Shown in pieces: positions 22,230 through 34,600 of a stretch of DNA of 64,000 nt. Made by a program: the position numbers and the translations under genes. Every line of letters begins with the position of its first letter. The stretch's first letter is position 1. Below the pieces are notes generated by a model. That model made no database searches. It saw only the letters and a program-made list of their open reading frames with translations, and was not told the DNA's origin. Source of the DNA: Aspergillus flavus (Eukaryota; Ascomycota; Eurotiomycetes; Eurotiales; Aspergillaceae); assembly GCF_009017415.1 (NCBI RefSeq), contig NC_092409.1, positions 1,922,001 to 1,986,000 on the forward strand. The letters run 5' to 3'.

Positions 22230-24560
22230 TCACCGGTGGCTCCCTGGATCGGTACTAAGCCATCGCTTGGCCCTTGTTTGTTCCCCAATATAGTTTTTGA
22301 TCACACAAGTTCCCTCATCAGGCCCTTGACACACTTTGCGGCGATCTAGATGTTTGAATCGAGGACCAAGGGGACCGTTCACATAATGATATTGGCCTGC
22401 GAATCGGTATTGTCGATGATCTCCCAAAGGATAGAACTTGTCACCCCAATGGCCATTGTAGTAGAACCATTCTGTGGGTGAATCCGGGCTGAAAGTAGAT
22501 GCAAGCAAAGTATCGTTGTCATAATCGTAGGTATATGAATGGGAGTTTAAGAGAGGATCCCACAGCGGGCCGCGGTCCGTCTGATCATGAAGGAGGCCCC
22601 ATGGCAGAATATAGTCGTGGATGCCGGGAGTCGCGTACATGGCATGGGTTCCCAGCGCTGAGTAGATGACCGGCTAATGGTATCGGTTAGTGGCAATAGT
22701 AAATGCATATTCTCAAGGAACTTTGTCTTACTCGTTCCCCATTCTTTTCGACGGCTTCGTAACTATATGCTTCGCCCGCGCTATGGGCACTAAAGAAGAG
22801 TGCTTTGGGCTTACCATGGTGGAATCGCACGAGACAGTGTTCCCAATCGCCGACATGGTTCCCAAATCGCACATTCAGAACTACGTTCCCCAGGTTGAAG
22901 CTGTAGAAATAGAACCAAAAAGCGTCAACAACGCCGTTGCCCTTGTCCATTACGATCAGTACAGCTGGCGCATTGCTATGGCCCCTAGTACCTTCCGTAC
23001 GGATGGGCTCCCCACCATACCGTTTCCGAAGTTCGTCCCGAATCCGCTCGTCTTCTAGATTTGGATAGCCGAGCTCATCCGGAGTCATATTGCCTTCTCT
23101 GTCTTGCACAGGTTGGCTTGCATCGTACCACTTAGCTCTCTCTTCCGGGGTGTCGCCCGGGATATTCCCATCAATTCGACCATCCCAATCGGCCCAGGAC
23201 TGTGCCACCTCTCCATCCTCAGGAGGCTCGGGTATGTTTTTCTCTCCCTCCATCCAGGACGGGCGATCTTCAACGTCGTCATTACTCGTTAGAAATATGT
23301 AGCGCCCTCCTTGAAATTGATTCAGTTGGTTAAGATCCTGCAGGGTTGGATGGTCTTGTTGTGACCGGATGGGTGTATAATTCAGCGTTGGGGTTGTGTG
23401 ATAGAGGTGCTCAGCGATATCACCAGGCCAGAACTGTTCGCCTGAAAACAAGTGGACGAGAGGCGCATACCGGAAAATGTAGTCTGGAATTTCTCGACGA
23501 GACCTTTCGGATTCGTCCCACGTGGTGTCCGAAAGGTTGCCCCCGTTCGACCAAAACGCCCTCCAGGAAGTAGAATTAGACTCCCCTGGTGAAAGTGTCT
23601 CCGAGACAAGCTTATGCTGGCCGAAACGGGGGCGGGCCGCGCGGTAATGCGCCGTACCACAGAGACCTAGCCACCGACAGGCTTTCCGATCAAACCACGA
23701 ATGCGAGGAAGCAATCCAGCGGGCCTCGTCTTTATCTTCGGCAGACCAGATAAAAGCCGAGGGGTTTACAATCCGGACCAGGCTATTGATTGAAATGTAT
23801 GCGATCAGTGACGAAAGGATAACAATTGCGGTGGTAGCTCTTTGTACCATCTGCTGGCGGAAGTTGGATGGAGCCGCGAGGTCAGAATGATTAAGACGAG
23901 ATAAATCACGGAACGCAAACCCGACCTCGTTAGAATGAGTAGCAGCGGGTGCTGCAGAGCGTAGAAAAGTGGTGACACTGGTGATGTTGACAGACTCTCT
24001 AACCGCAATAGCACTACTACTAGGCTGAGATAAGGCCGTAGCACTCAGGGCAGAGTCCTCGGAGGGAAGTAAGGAAAGTAAAGTACGAGGCACATGAGAC
24101 CACGCCGCGGCAGGATTATAGATGACCAGTAACAAGATATGGAAGCAATAAAGCCAGGCAGCCAGACCTGGAGACAGAGGCAAAGGACAAAGGGACTCTA
24201 TAAGGGAAGCGCGCAAGCATTATTGCTCCGTCAGCAGCGGTCGAGAACAGCAGTGCAAATAATAGCATGACTACCGAGAGCAGTAAAACACCAGAGGGAT
24301 GGGATTGACACTAAGGTAGTTGAACGACGGGTATGAATGAATTGTCCACTAAGAGAGACAGACCGGGAATGACGGAAGGGGATTAGATAATGGATGATCA
24401 TAGCATGGAAGGTGACGGATGCATCTTTCAGATCAGCAGCACTAACTAGTGACTCCCTTGCTTCCGCGCACTGCCGAATCAATCAGGAAACGTAGGGCGG
24501 AAGGGACGGAAGACAGTTGACAATGTACTGTATTTATCGTGTAAACTACTTACTTGGCAT
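22230..24560 (-). CDS. Vps62-type (DUF946) vacuolar protein sorting-associated protein
   Basis: The C-terminal two thirds carry the fungal/plant Vps62 (DUF946) domain: IPDYIFRYAPLVHLFSGEQF, FYFYSFNLGNVVLNVRFGNH followed by VGDWEHCLVRF, and NGHWGDKFYPLGD. Yeast VPS62 affects vacuolar targeting, but the molecular function is poorly known. My best model is complement(join(22230..22673, 22732..24197, 24554..24560)), 638 residues. The junction at 22674-22731 is secure. The start is inferred: the long frame has no ATG until a mid-protein Met at 23853. A 7-nt exon (ATGCCAA followed by GTAAGT) joins in phase to a TATAG acceptor, giving MPKSLCPLPLSPGLAAWL and a hydrophobic segment WLYCFHILLLVIY. A second hydrophobic segment (AIVILSSLIAYISIN) lies near residue 115, so it may be membrane-anchored. 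Confidence 0.75.
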
Positions 24561-24979
24561 GGTCTTGGTGGAGATCTGGGTAGGACTGGAGACAACAAAC
24601 AACAACAGCAGCCAGCAACAGGACTGCTGGGAGTGAATAAGGCTGAACCGGGAGGGGGAATGAGGAGGCAAGAGAGGAACAGTCAATTCAACGGTGGAGA
24701 TGATGAGGTCATCACCTAAGGTCGATCATTTCTTGTCAAGGAAGATAAACAAGGAATGGATACTGTAGGTGGGTAGTAGTACATACCGAGTACTCCGTAT
24801 AGTTATACTAGTAAACTACCTGAACTAAGCTTACAACTACTCTAAAAGCGGGCCGATCTTGCCGCGGACCCCCGTGGGTTCAATTTCTTGCCCAACTTAG
24901 TACTACGTACTACATACTAGGTACTAATTAGCACAACCCCTCCACGTCACACCAATCACCAACTACCGTACCACTTCCC
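24561..24979. promoter_or_regulatory. Divergent promoter, TACTA-rich
   Basis: These 419 bp separate divergent starts of the Vps62-type and TFIIIC-subunit genes. Between 24778 and 24935 the sequence is unusually rich in TACTA/TAGTA units: TACTCCGTA at 24791-24799, and TACTACGTACTACATACTAG plus GGTACTA at about 24901-24926. CA/ACA-rich sequence occurs at 24590-24620. Confidence 0.5.
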
Positions 24980-26082
24980 ATGGTAATCTTGGATGGATAC
25001 TGCCATTTCTATCGAATACTCCATTTGGTCTTGGAAGGATTATCTAATCTCGTCATGTATCCTCCCTCGGAGCCTACATTGGTCCTGGATCCAGCCATGC
25101 TAATGGACTCAACATTACCGGACGAGGAAGGTTCTGAATATGAGTACGAATACGATGAGAATGAAACGGAGGTACGTCTTAATCTGCAAGGTCTTATCGC
25201 GATTTTATCACTTTGCATATCTCACTCATACCTACCCTAATTTGTGTCCGACTGACTGGAAGCCGCACATAGACCTTCTATCTTAACCTCGACCTCACCT
25301 CCTCTCATGGTCCCATCCGACCCCCTCGACGACGTGCGGACCTTGCGACGGATTCTTCATCAGCTGCGGCTACTTCCGGTCTACCATCTGTCTCCGTCCA
25401 CCCTCCCCGAAGCGACGAGAATGAGTCGGCTCTGGCAAGCACCGAGTCTGACAATAGCCCCGCAGACGGGTTACAAATTTTAGGCCTGCACACCCACAAT
25501 CCCGTCGTCTCATACCAGAATCAAATCTTCAGCTGCTCCTGGGCCGAGCAAATTGGCACCGAGTTACACTTCACGCCGCCTGAGCCGGAATCTCAACTTG
25601 CAGGGCCAGAAGCCGACACGACAACTGCCCAAGTTGCTCCGTTAAAGCTTGATAAAACCTTCAGCCTCATAGCCGCTAACAGCGTCAAGATTCTAGGCCG
25701 CAGAGCGAACCTTATCTCCAGTGCGGGCCCTGTCCAACATGCGTTCTGCTCAGGTGATACACTAGACGCGACGGGAGGGGCAACCCGCAGAGTGGGCCCT
25801 CAAACAAACCAGGCTCTGTTTTTAGAGCGATTGAGGAACATCAAACAATCCAAGGGGGAAACAGACACTGTACGCACCGTTTTTAGTCTGAAAAGGGCTC
25901 AGAATCTTGAAGAGCGCTTGCGCGGTTGGGCGCGGACAGAAGAGCAATTGGCCGAGATTCAGCAACTTAACGATGCCGCGCTTCAAGGAAATTCCGATGC
26001 CATAGCAGAACTAGAGAAGATCTACAATCAACTTGGTGCTCAGGATCCTGCGTCGTTCGAAGAATCGTTCCAACAGCTTTGA
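24980..26082 (+). CDS. TFIIIC triple-barrel-domain subunit (TFIIIC_sub6-like)
   Basis: TFIIIC recognises A and B boxes of tRNA genes and recruits TFIIIB for RNA polymerase III. The model is join(24980..25171, 25273..26082), 333 residues, with one 101-nt intron. Splicing joins an acidic EYEYEYDENETE stretch directly to TFYLNLDLTSSHGPIRPPRR, which is the start of the triple-barrel fold. Later, PVVSYQNQIFSCSWAEQIGTE and HFTPPEPESQ are further conserved strands. The C-terminal third is helical and charged (ERLRNIKQSKGE, LEERLRGWARTEEQLAEIQQ). The start is uncertain: ATGs at 24980, 25055 and 25103 are all in frame, and homologues tend to begin just before the acidic run, so 25103 is plausible. Confidence 0.75.
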
Positions 26083-27189
26083 GAATGCTCCAAGTCGGTC
26101 ATCTTATGAACCTCAAAAGCCCTGCCAATGGGGTCACCACAGGTTAATGTCATACGTTACGTCACGCATACTCGCTGAACTAGCAATCTAAAACAAGCCA
26201 TATGCGGGGGCTTAGTATACCACATGAGATGCACCCACCCGGCCGATGGCGAACATGAACAGATCGATTGATTTGACTCCTAAACACTTCGGCCTTGGCA
26301 CTACGTCGTTGAAGCGGGTTTCGGGTCTTTCGTAGCGACCTTGGTGACTTCTCTTCACTAACCAGTTTATTGGCGGTGTGCCACCATAGTAGCCAACATG
26401 CATAGTGCAGCGTGGCACCTGACACACGATAAGAAATGTCTCAAAGCTACTTTACGCGGTATGCCATGCCCAACCCCGCCGATTGACTCGATTATACGAT
26501 GTGCTTCGTAGTGGTTTGTCAGATAAACCACTGAATTATACAAGCATGGTGTTTCAGAATTCAAGGATGAGAAAGACATGCACTTTTTCTAAGGATAATA
26601 GTCATGTCACTCTCATCATGGAGTATCTGTCGTATGCCATGCATTAAAGTTTGGGTGGGAGAGAGGACAAACAAGGAGTAGATATAAAATATGAACAAAT
26701 TCTGCCTTTCCGACTCCCTATCCAAATGACCCTATTGTCCAGGAAATTTGGAGCGTGTTCGGCAAATCAAGTTATTCGCGCTAGGGGAGGGGGAAGGGAA
26801 GCATATCAGCTGAACTGCATCCCTATCGTTAGTATTCTCAGCAAACGGGTAATCAAGAGAGCCAATGCTATCAGGCTAGGCACATTCACCGTCGATCGAG
26901 CCCCAGAGGGAGAATTGGTTCTTTGATTCCACGGGTGAGGGAGGTGGCGGCGGAGGGAGATATTGCAGGCACAGGTGAGGCGGGAGCTCGAAATGGACAT
27001 GCCTCGATAGTGCGAGAGATGTCCTGAGTAGATGTGGGCGGGGTGAGGATGGTTGGTTAGTTGCGAAGCTAGAAGAGAGGGGATGACATTCCACTATTTA
27101 GTAATTATGTATGATTCAGATTGGATTATTTCCATCGCTGTATCTCGGCAATGGGTGTGGGTGGGTGGTTGGGTGGATGATAGTTGATG

Positions 27190-27530
27190 AAGAGAGGTAG
27201 GCTGACAGTTATCAAACTGAGGCAATTATCTCGTGACGAAACGAGAAGTGAGCTATTAAAACTTGAGGGGTGGGTAGAGTTAAACGATAGTTGCGAACCT
27301 AAGAAAGAAAAGCCGTTTTTATGCCTACTAGTACTTTTGTTGAATACTAATAGCTGTCTGAGTAGGTACCCGAGTATTTACCGTACTACTACTTTAGGTA
27401 ATATCTCTATAGAGGTGGTATGAATAAAGAGATAGTGAATAGGAAGGCCCAGCTAAGGTATATAAGCTATAGATAGCCTCCTAGATTGTTTAGTTATCTT
27501 TCTATAGCTTTAGGTGGGGGAGTTACCATT
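27190..27530. repeat. TA-rich segment, possible decayed repeat
   Basis: The stretch is rich in TA dinucleotides and short CTATAG/TATAG units (for example CTCTATAGAGG near 27403 and TATAAGCTATAGATAG near 27460), unlike the surrounding sequence. Such composition is often left by C-to-T mutation (RIP) of an old transposon. No open frame, terminal repeat or target duplication was found, so this is a suggestion only. Confidence 0.25.
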
Positions 27531-28736
27531 ACTTCGCAGAGCAAAGGGAAAAAAGGTCAACACGGCCATGCTGATCAACCAAACAAGATATTGACAACCT
27601 CCGTATATTGTCACTCCCTTTCTATCGGTTTAATTAGTTCTTTCTTTGCCCGTTGAGAATCGTCATATTACAGAGTCCAGGAAAAAGAAAAGGGCAAAGA
27701 AACAGAAACTAACCAGCTCACGTCATGATAAGGTCCGGAAGTGCCTACTAGTTCGTCTTCTTGAGCAAACCCCTGCCCTCTCAGAGGGTTTAACTTCTTC
27801 GTCCATCAGCACTTTGAGTCATTAGCCCCTGCCCTTTAATATATTTTCATTGATATGACAACCCCATGCGGTTACAGAATTGATAATTGCATACTTTGTT
27901 AGCTGTAGCCAACTTTCTTGAGCCTGTGGATTCCAGATGCACCCGGTAAGATGCATTACACCGTAGGAGGGGTATTGGGATATGAAGAGTAAAGAAAAAT
28001 GAAAGGGAGGGAGAGAGATGAATCCTTTACTATGCATAATCTGATTCATAATAAAGCAAGTGTTTCAATATACAGGCGTGTTCAATGCAATTAATTCGCG
28101 AGTGTGGATTCTTATGATAATGTTCGAGTTTTTATAAAGTTTCATACATCTAGTAAACCTGGCGATGCTTGTATTTACTCATGGCTCACCACCACTACAT
28201 ATCAACAGCTGCTAAGCCCAATAAAAAACACATGATGTTGTCGTATCTTAGTATCTTGGAGCTAACTATACTAAACCATATGGTTTCGCCCCACCTCTCC
28301 CTTTTCCTTTTTCCTTTTCTTTTTCTCTTTCTCTTCCTTCTTTCTTCCTCCTTCTTTGTCGAGCTTTCTGCCCTTCCTCTCCATTCCAAGAAAGAATTTC
28401 ATGATGGTCTATGTTTTCATCATAAAGGGAGGCAAACTTTCCAACCCGTGACTAGCTATCCAATTACCTTATCGGTCCACAGCATAAGCATTCCTGATTG
28501 GGCAGAGTCCTGGTTGAGCATCGTTCAATCAGCATCCTTCCAGAGATAGTTTAAAAGTAGATTGAAGGATGCCTCTCTCAACTGCATCTGTCCCACGTAC
28601 ACGTCATCAGGTCTAATTGCATAGTTCTATCAGAATAGCATATGGCAGATATGCATTTCCTATCTCGCATTTAATAGTACCTTATCTTTGATATATACAG
28701 GTCTGGGCCAATCGTTAGCCTTGACCTTTTTTCTTA

Positions 28737-28792
28737 TCTCTGATAGTTATGATATAGAGGGAAAAAAAAAAAAAAAAAAAACCTATCAGAGA
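28737..28792. repeat. 10-bp perfect inverted repeat enclosing an A20 run
   Basis: TCTCTGATAG at 28737-28746 and CTATCAGAGA at 28783-28792 are exact reverse complements separated by 36 nt. The spacer ends in about 20 consecutive A residues. It could form a hairpin in RNA, or be a relic of a small element or a processed tail. Confidence 0.7.
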
Positions 28793-31684
28793 CTGTCTTT
28801 CATTTACAGCATCTGATTCAAGTTTCTTCGTAGTGGTTTCATTGATCCTTCAGTCACTGAGTAATCCATTCAGTTCCAACAGAAAAGAAGGAACAATTTA
28901 CAAAGGAAGGCAGGAAGAAAAAGATACCTAGAAATAGCGTAGCCTCCAGGACATCCTTGTATCTAAGTCCCTTGAACAGAATTCCGAATTTGTCAGATTA
29001 CACCATCCCAAACCGTCCCGCGAAATACCGGCGACTTGAATTAAAAAGGTATTTCTATGCATGCCTGTCCGGGTCATGTATGATGATTTTGGCTTAACAT
29101 GAGTTCGCCAATGTTAATAATCAATTTCTGTTATTCCAAATGCCGGTGAAACAGCCACTGTTAAATGATATGCACTAGTATTGGGTACTCTGCCAATCGT
29201 TGGTTCATCTCCTTGCCTTGTAACCAATTCAAATTACTTCTACTTGGGTTGGCTGATCACATCATCGCATAACCGAATTTTCTAGACCGTCCAGAAGTTC
29301 ACCGATTCGGTGGCACTATGTATGTTGGAGAAGTTAGACATTTTTGTTGGAGATTACCTCATCGACTCATACTGCCCCTTCAACAGTTGAGGTAAGTGGA
29401 GACCCCGAGCAGAAGAGTCTGGACACTGAGCCGAACACAGTAACGGGTGAGAGGCTGAGAGCCTAAACCAACCCCACCTTCGTACCCAGTTGTGGCTTAA
29501 CAATGTCTGTGGGCGAGATTTCCATGGGGTAATAGCATGGGGTAGAATTGAGCCATTTTAATAATGAGAACGGGATCTTGGAGGCTACATGGAGTACGGT
29601 GACGTGGGATTGGACTGAGCGGGTTCACCCCGCAAATCACTAGTACTGGATAGACCATTGATCCAGGTACGGATCACGGTTGGGATCGACTAACCCCGCA
29701 GTATCGTGAAAAACTCTGACCCGTGACTTCATCTTCTTTTTCCTTATTCCGCTTTCCTTTGCAGCCGAAGATTCTGAGAGGTCCCATGATTCGATCCCAT
29801 TCTCTAGCATCTTTCGTCCTATTCTGCTTACATCCTAGTAAATTCAATATATTGGGTTCTAATGATATGATATGATATAGTATCAATCGATCAATCTCTC
29901 TCCCATATTATAACTCCACATATTCTTTTGCTTTCTGCGGAAAGATTCCATAATTTAAATGCACATCGATATGAAGTATAGGCAAACAGACACAAAGTAC
30001 GTCGCTCAACCGACACTGCCTAGCAATCCTTTGGTTACGAAATTGCGGCATTTTCTGAATCAGTTATTACGCAGGAGAATCATGCAGAATCGATTGCATG
30101 CAACAGTTGTCGATGATGATTTGCAGGTCACTAGCCACCATGACACACCAAATTACCCTTTCCAGGCGTACAGCCCTACTAAGTGGAGAGCTACGCACAA
30201 GGGAAAAATCCACAAGACCTGGGGCCAAGGCGTCTTTTATCAGCTGACTAACAGACCCGCTATAGTCATGTTTCTTTTCACCAGCTGAAAATTGTCTAGT
30301 ACTGGTACTCGCTAGGTGTTACTGTAGATGGTTTTAATCTGTGCACTTGTTCTTAACATCTTAGGCTATTCTCTTCTTGTTGCCAACCACAAAGTACTAG
30401 TAGCAGAACTACTTGTGCCTAAGGCAGGTGATGACCGAACCACACTGAGCGACGTTGAGGCAATTTCTTCCAAATTTAGCCTTGGATAGCCAATCACGTC
30501 TTTCTGATGCGGTATTTTTCTTCTTGCCTCATTCGCGCTACGGAGGCACTATCCCTGAATTGGAATAAGAGCCCCCAAAACTTGGCAAAAACTTTGGTAC
30601 TGTGTATAATAGAATACCAGTACCAGCAAAAATGAGAGATTGAAAAAAAAAAAAAAGGAAAAAAAGGAAAGAAAGAAAAGAAACGAGAACAAATGCACCG
30701 AAAATTTCGAGATGAGAAATAAAAACTGAAAGGTTTAGAGGGAAGAATGCTAGAAAAGATTAAGAACAACGAGATATATCAAGATACATCATAGAGTAGA
30801 GACACGTAGTATCTGGAAAAGGGTGGGGAATCAAGGGGAAGGTGTAAAACTGGGATTCATCTCACTGTCAGTTGGAGCAACGTGGAGGATACATGCAGGA
30901 CTAATGATCACACCGCACTAAAGCCATCAATCAACCCGATCCACATGTAGGATCCACTCCACTACAAGGATGGGCGTCGGATCAACAATTCGAGACTCAT
31001 CCACTCTTTCCCAGACAGGAGTGACTGCCCCGGACCGGTCCCCGTGCCTGGCCGATCGCATAGCGCCGGGTATGATCTCAGCAATGTCTAGGACTTATAA
31101 GCACTTGGAGCCCGTTGCTGTTCCTGTAAGTTTTTGATTATAGATAGGATCATATAAGAGATATTTCTCTCTCTTTCCCCCATATTCATATCATCTTTGA
31201 TATCTCCATACCCCAGTTGTTGACAGTCCCACCCCGGTGACGTGTCGATTGCATGGCTTGTACCAAGACGTAGAGTGACTTCTCACTTCTCGTTCTTTCT
31301 CGCGATTCTCTGATAAGCTTCCATGCCGAAGGGGCTGTTCTTGCTTTTGTTTTTGATCAATTAGATCCAAGGTAGCAGAGGAAAGTTCTAAACAAAAGAA
31401 TAAAGCAAGAAGGATTTCCCTCTCGTCTTTTTGAGGTATGTACCTCTGTTTTGAGGTCGGGCGCGGTCCACTTCTTTTCCTATCACTGCCAGTGAACCCT
31501 GCCCCCAGCCGTTCTTATCTCTACCCAAACCCGATCCTCTCTCCCCAATTAGCTTTCTTTTCGAGATCGTACGCCACAGCTCTTCTCCCACCCTATGACT
31601 AACTCCTCTTCACGTCTTCATCAGCGCATCGTACTCCTTTCCCCTCTCAATTGAACCTCACCCGAAGCACTTTGATCAAACACC

Positions 31685-34600
31685 ATGGTGTCTTCTACTG
31701 CTTCTTCATCCCCACAGCCGGATGGGTACCTCAATGGCGCCAACACCCTACCCGTGCGCCCAGGCCCCAAGCTCTACGGCAGTAATGATGGCGCTCAATC
31801 TGGCGCTGGGACTCCCATTGGATTCCAGAGACATCCTCATAACAAGTTTCTTGAGAATGTAACCGGATCAAATGTGCGTCAACCGTCACCTCAGCCCACC
31901 CATCTGGGCTTCCCCGGCGGTGGTCTGCACCGAATCTTATCAGAGGAGGATCCGGGCTATATTGCTGCCAAGTTCGAAGGGAAAGAGAAGCAAATGGAGC
32001 AGGGTAAGTCTCGCTCGCTTCCCCCCCCCCCCCCCCCCCCCCCCCGCCCCCCCTCTATTCATGACACTGGAAGTTCTTTTCCTTCATCTAACTGTATTTC
32101 TCAGTTATGGACCAGCTGGAAAGCAAAGGCTTTATTCCGACGGAATTCGTCGCTGGGGAAGCCGAATGGTTTTACAATCAACTTGGGATTGATGATACAT
32201 ACTTCCAAACCGAGACCGTTGATGCTATCGTCACACAGATCCTTTCTCTCTATGCTGCCAAGGTTGCAGCGTACGCTCGTGATGATAAGAAACTCGAGAT
32301 CCGTTTAGATAAGGAGGCTGAGGATCATGCGGTCTACATTGACACAAGCAAGCCCGGCATCACGTCGGTCGACGGCCCTCGGTATGAGCAGAGAATTGAG
32401 AAGAAATACGTAAACGGATCCACACCTAGTAACAGCTATCGGGTTGAGACTTTCCGTTCGCCAACACCAATTCCTGGGGACGATGGCCAGCAACTCCGGT
32501 GCTACTTTGTTTACAAGTGCCAGTTCGTCAACCCTAACCCGGGTCCGAATGAAACAAACATTGATATTATCGGTGAAAAGAGATTCTTGCAAAAGGCAAC
32601 GGAAAATACTAAGGCCATCTATCAAGAAATTATCACGAATGCCGTTAATCGATCAGGTCCTGTCATTGAAATGTTCGAGATCGAGAAGAGTCGCGAAAAA
32701 AGGCTGGTCATCGCTTATCGCCAGGGCTCTGCTATGGGTCTATTCAGTGCACTCTCTGATCTTTACCACTACTACCGCCTGACAAGCTCCCGTAAATATC
32801 TGGAGAACTTTTCTAACGGCATCACGGTCATATCTCTCTATCTTCGCCCACTGAAAGATGCTGAAATCGCCGCTAAGTATCCTCCTATCGAGGCAGCCGT
32901 TCACCAGATCATCAAGGAGGTCTCACTTCTCTACTGCATCCCCCAGAACAGATTCCAGCATCACTTTGCGGTCGGTCGTCTTAGCTTGCAGGAGACCATC
33001 TATGCCCATTGTGCGTGGGTCTTCGTCCAACAGTTTCTTAATCGCTTGGGCTCTGAGTACACCTCTCTGACCGATGTTCTGGACTCCAATAATAGTGTCC
33101 ACGCAGAGCTGTTAGCCAAGATCAAGAAGAGGTTGCGTACCGAGACTTTCACATCCGACTATATTTCGGAGATCGTTAACAAGTACCCGGAACTCATCCA
33201 CAAGCTCTACCTGGATTTTGCCAATACTCATTACGTTCAAACACGTGGTCCTGCGGAAGATGATTTTCTTCCAACCCTGAGCTATTTGCGCCTCCAGGTT
33301 GACGAAGTCCTCGATGGTGCGAAGCTGAAACAGCTCATCTCAAGCACAGTGGCCAATGAACACGACGAGATGGTCATGAGCGCCTTCCGCGTGTTCAACG
33401 CCGCCATCCTCAAGACCAACTTCTTCACCCCCACTAAGGTCGCCCTTAGTTTCCGACTTAACCCAGATTTCCTGCCGGAACACGAGTATCCTCAGCGTCT
33501 CTATGGCATGTTTCTAGTCATTAGCTCAGAGTTCCGAGGCTTCCATCTACGATTCCGGGATATCGCTCGTGGTGGCATTCGTATCGTCAAGAGCAGGAAT
33601 AAAGAAGCCTACAGCATTAATGCCCGCTCACTGTTCGATGAGAATTACAATTTGGCCAACACCCAACAGCGCAAAAATAAAGACATCCCCGAAGGTGGTG
33701 CAAAGGGCGTGATACTCCTAGATGTGAACCATCAGGACAAAGCAGCTGTCGCTTTCGAGAAGTACATTGACAGCATTCTCGATCTCCTGCTGCCTCCTGT
33801 CAGCCCCGGCATCAAAGATCCTATCGTTGACTTGCATGGAAAGGATGAGATCCTTTTCATGGGGCCCGATGAGAACACGGCCGAGTTGGTGGACTGGGCT
33901 ACAGAGCATGCAAGGAATCGTGGAGCTCCTTGGTGGAAGTCATTCTTTACTGGCAAAAGTCCCAAGCTGGGCGGTATCCCGCATGATACTTACGGCATGA
34001 CAACCTTGTCTGTTCGCCAATATGTTCTTGGTATCTACCGGAAGTTGAAGATTGACCCATCCACGGTTCGTAAGCTTCAAACCGGTGGCCCCGATGGTGA
34101 CCTGGGATCAAACGAGATTCTTCTGGCCAACGAGAAATACACCGCTATCGTCGATGGTTCCGGTGTTATTGTTGATCCAAATGGTCTGGACCATGAGGAG
34201 CTGGTCCGGCTTGCAAAGAAGCGCGTGACTATCTCCGAATTTGACTTGTCGAAACTCTCCCCTGAAGGCTACCGTGTTCTGGTGGATGAGAGCAACGTTA
34301 AGTTGCCGAATGGCGAGTTCATCCACAACGGGATGATCTTCCGCAACACTTTCCATTTGCGCCGAGAACTTCCCTATGATGTCTTTGTCCCTTGTGGCGG
34401 GCGACCGGAGTCCATTGATCTTTCTACTGTTGGAAAACTTATTCACAACGGCAAATCCACCATCCCATACATTGTCGAGGGTGCCAACTTGTTCATCACA
34501 CAAGACAGTAAACTCCGGCTCGAAAGGTCCGGCTGTATACTGTTTAAGGATGCATCAGCAAATAAGGGTGGCGTGACTTCGTCGTCACTAGAGGTCCTTG

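Larger units (their letters stand above)
26083..31684. other. 5.6-kb region without a recognisable gene
   Basis: No frame here carries a conserved domain, and I could not chain exons into a plausible protein on either strand. Contents seen: a TA-rich segment at 27190-27530, a 70-nt pyrimidine tract at about 28289-28360, an inverted repeat enclosing A20 at 28737-28792, short ATGAT repeats near 29865-29880, an A/G-rich tract at about 30640-30690, a perfect palindrome GGACCGGTCC near 31033, and pyrimidine-rich sequence from about 31500 to 31684 that is probably the gdhB leader. A 109-residue frame beginning with ATG at 29959 has no recognisable similarity. Confidence 0.6.

Noticed and set aside
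28169..28549. Phe/Leu-rich 126-residue frame that looks like a membrane protein
   Set aside because: The hydrophobic run is produced by a CT-rich low-complexity tract, not by a real membrane segment.
29959..30288. 109-residue plus-strand frame with a true ATG
   Set aside because: No conserved motif, no supporting introns and composition like the surrounding non-coding DNA.
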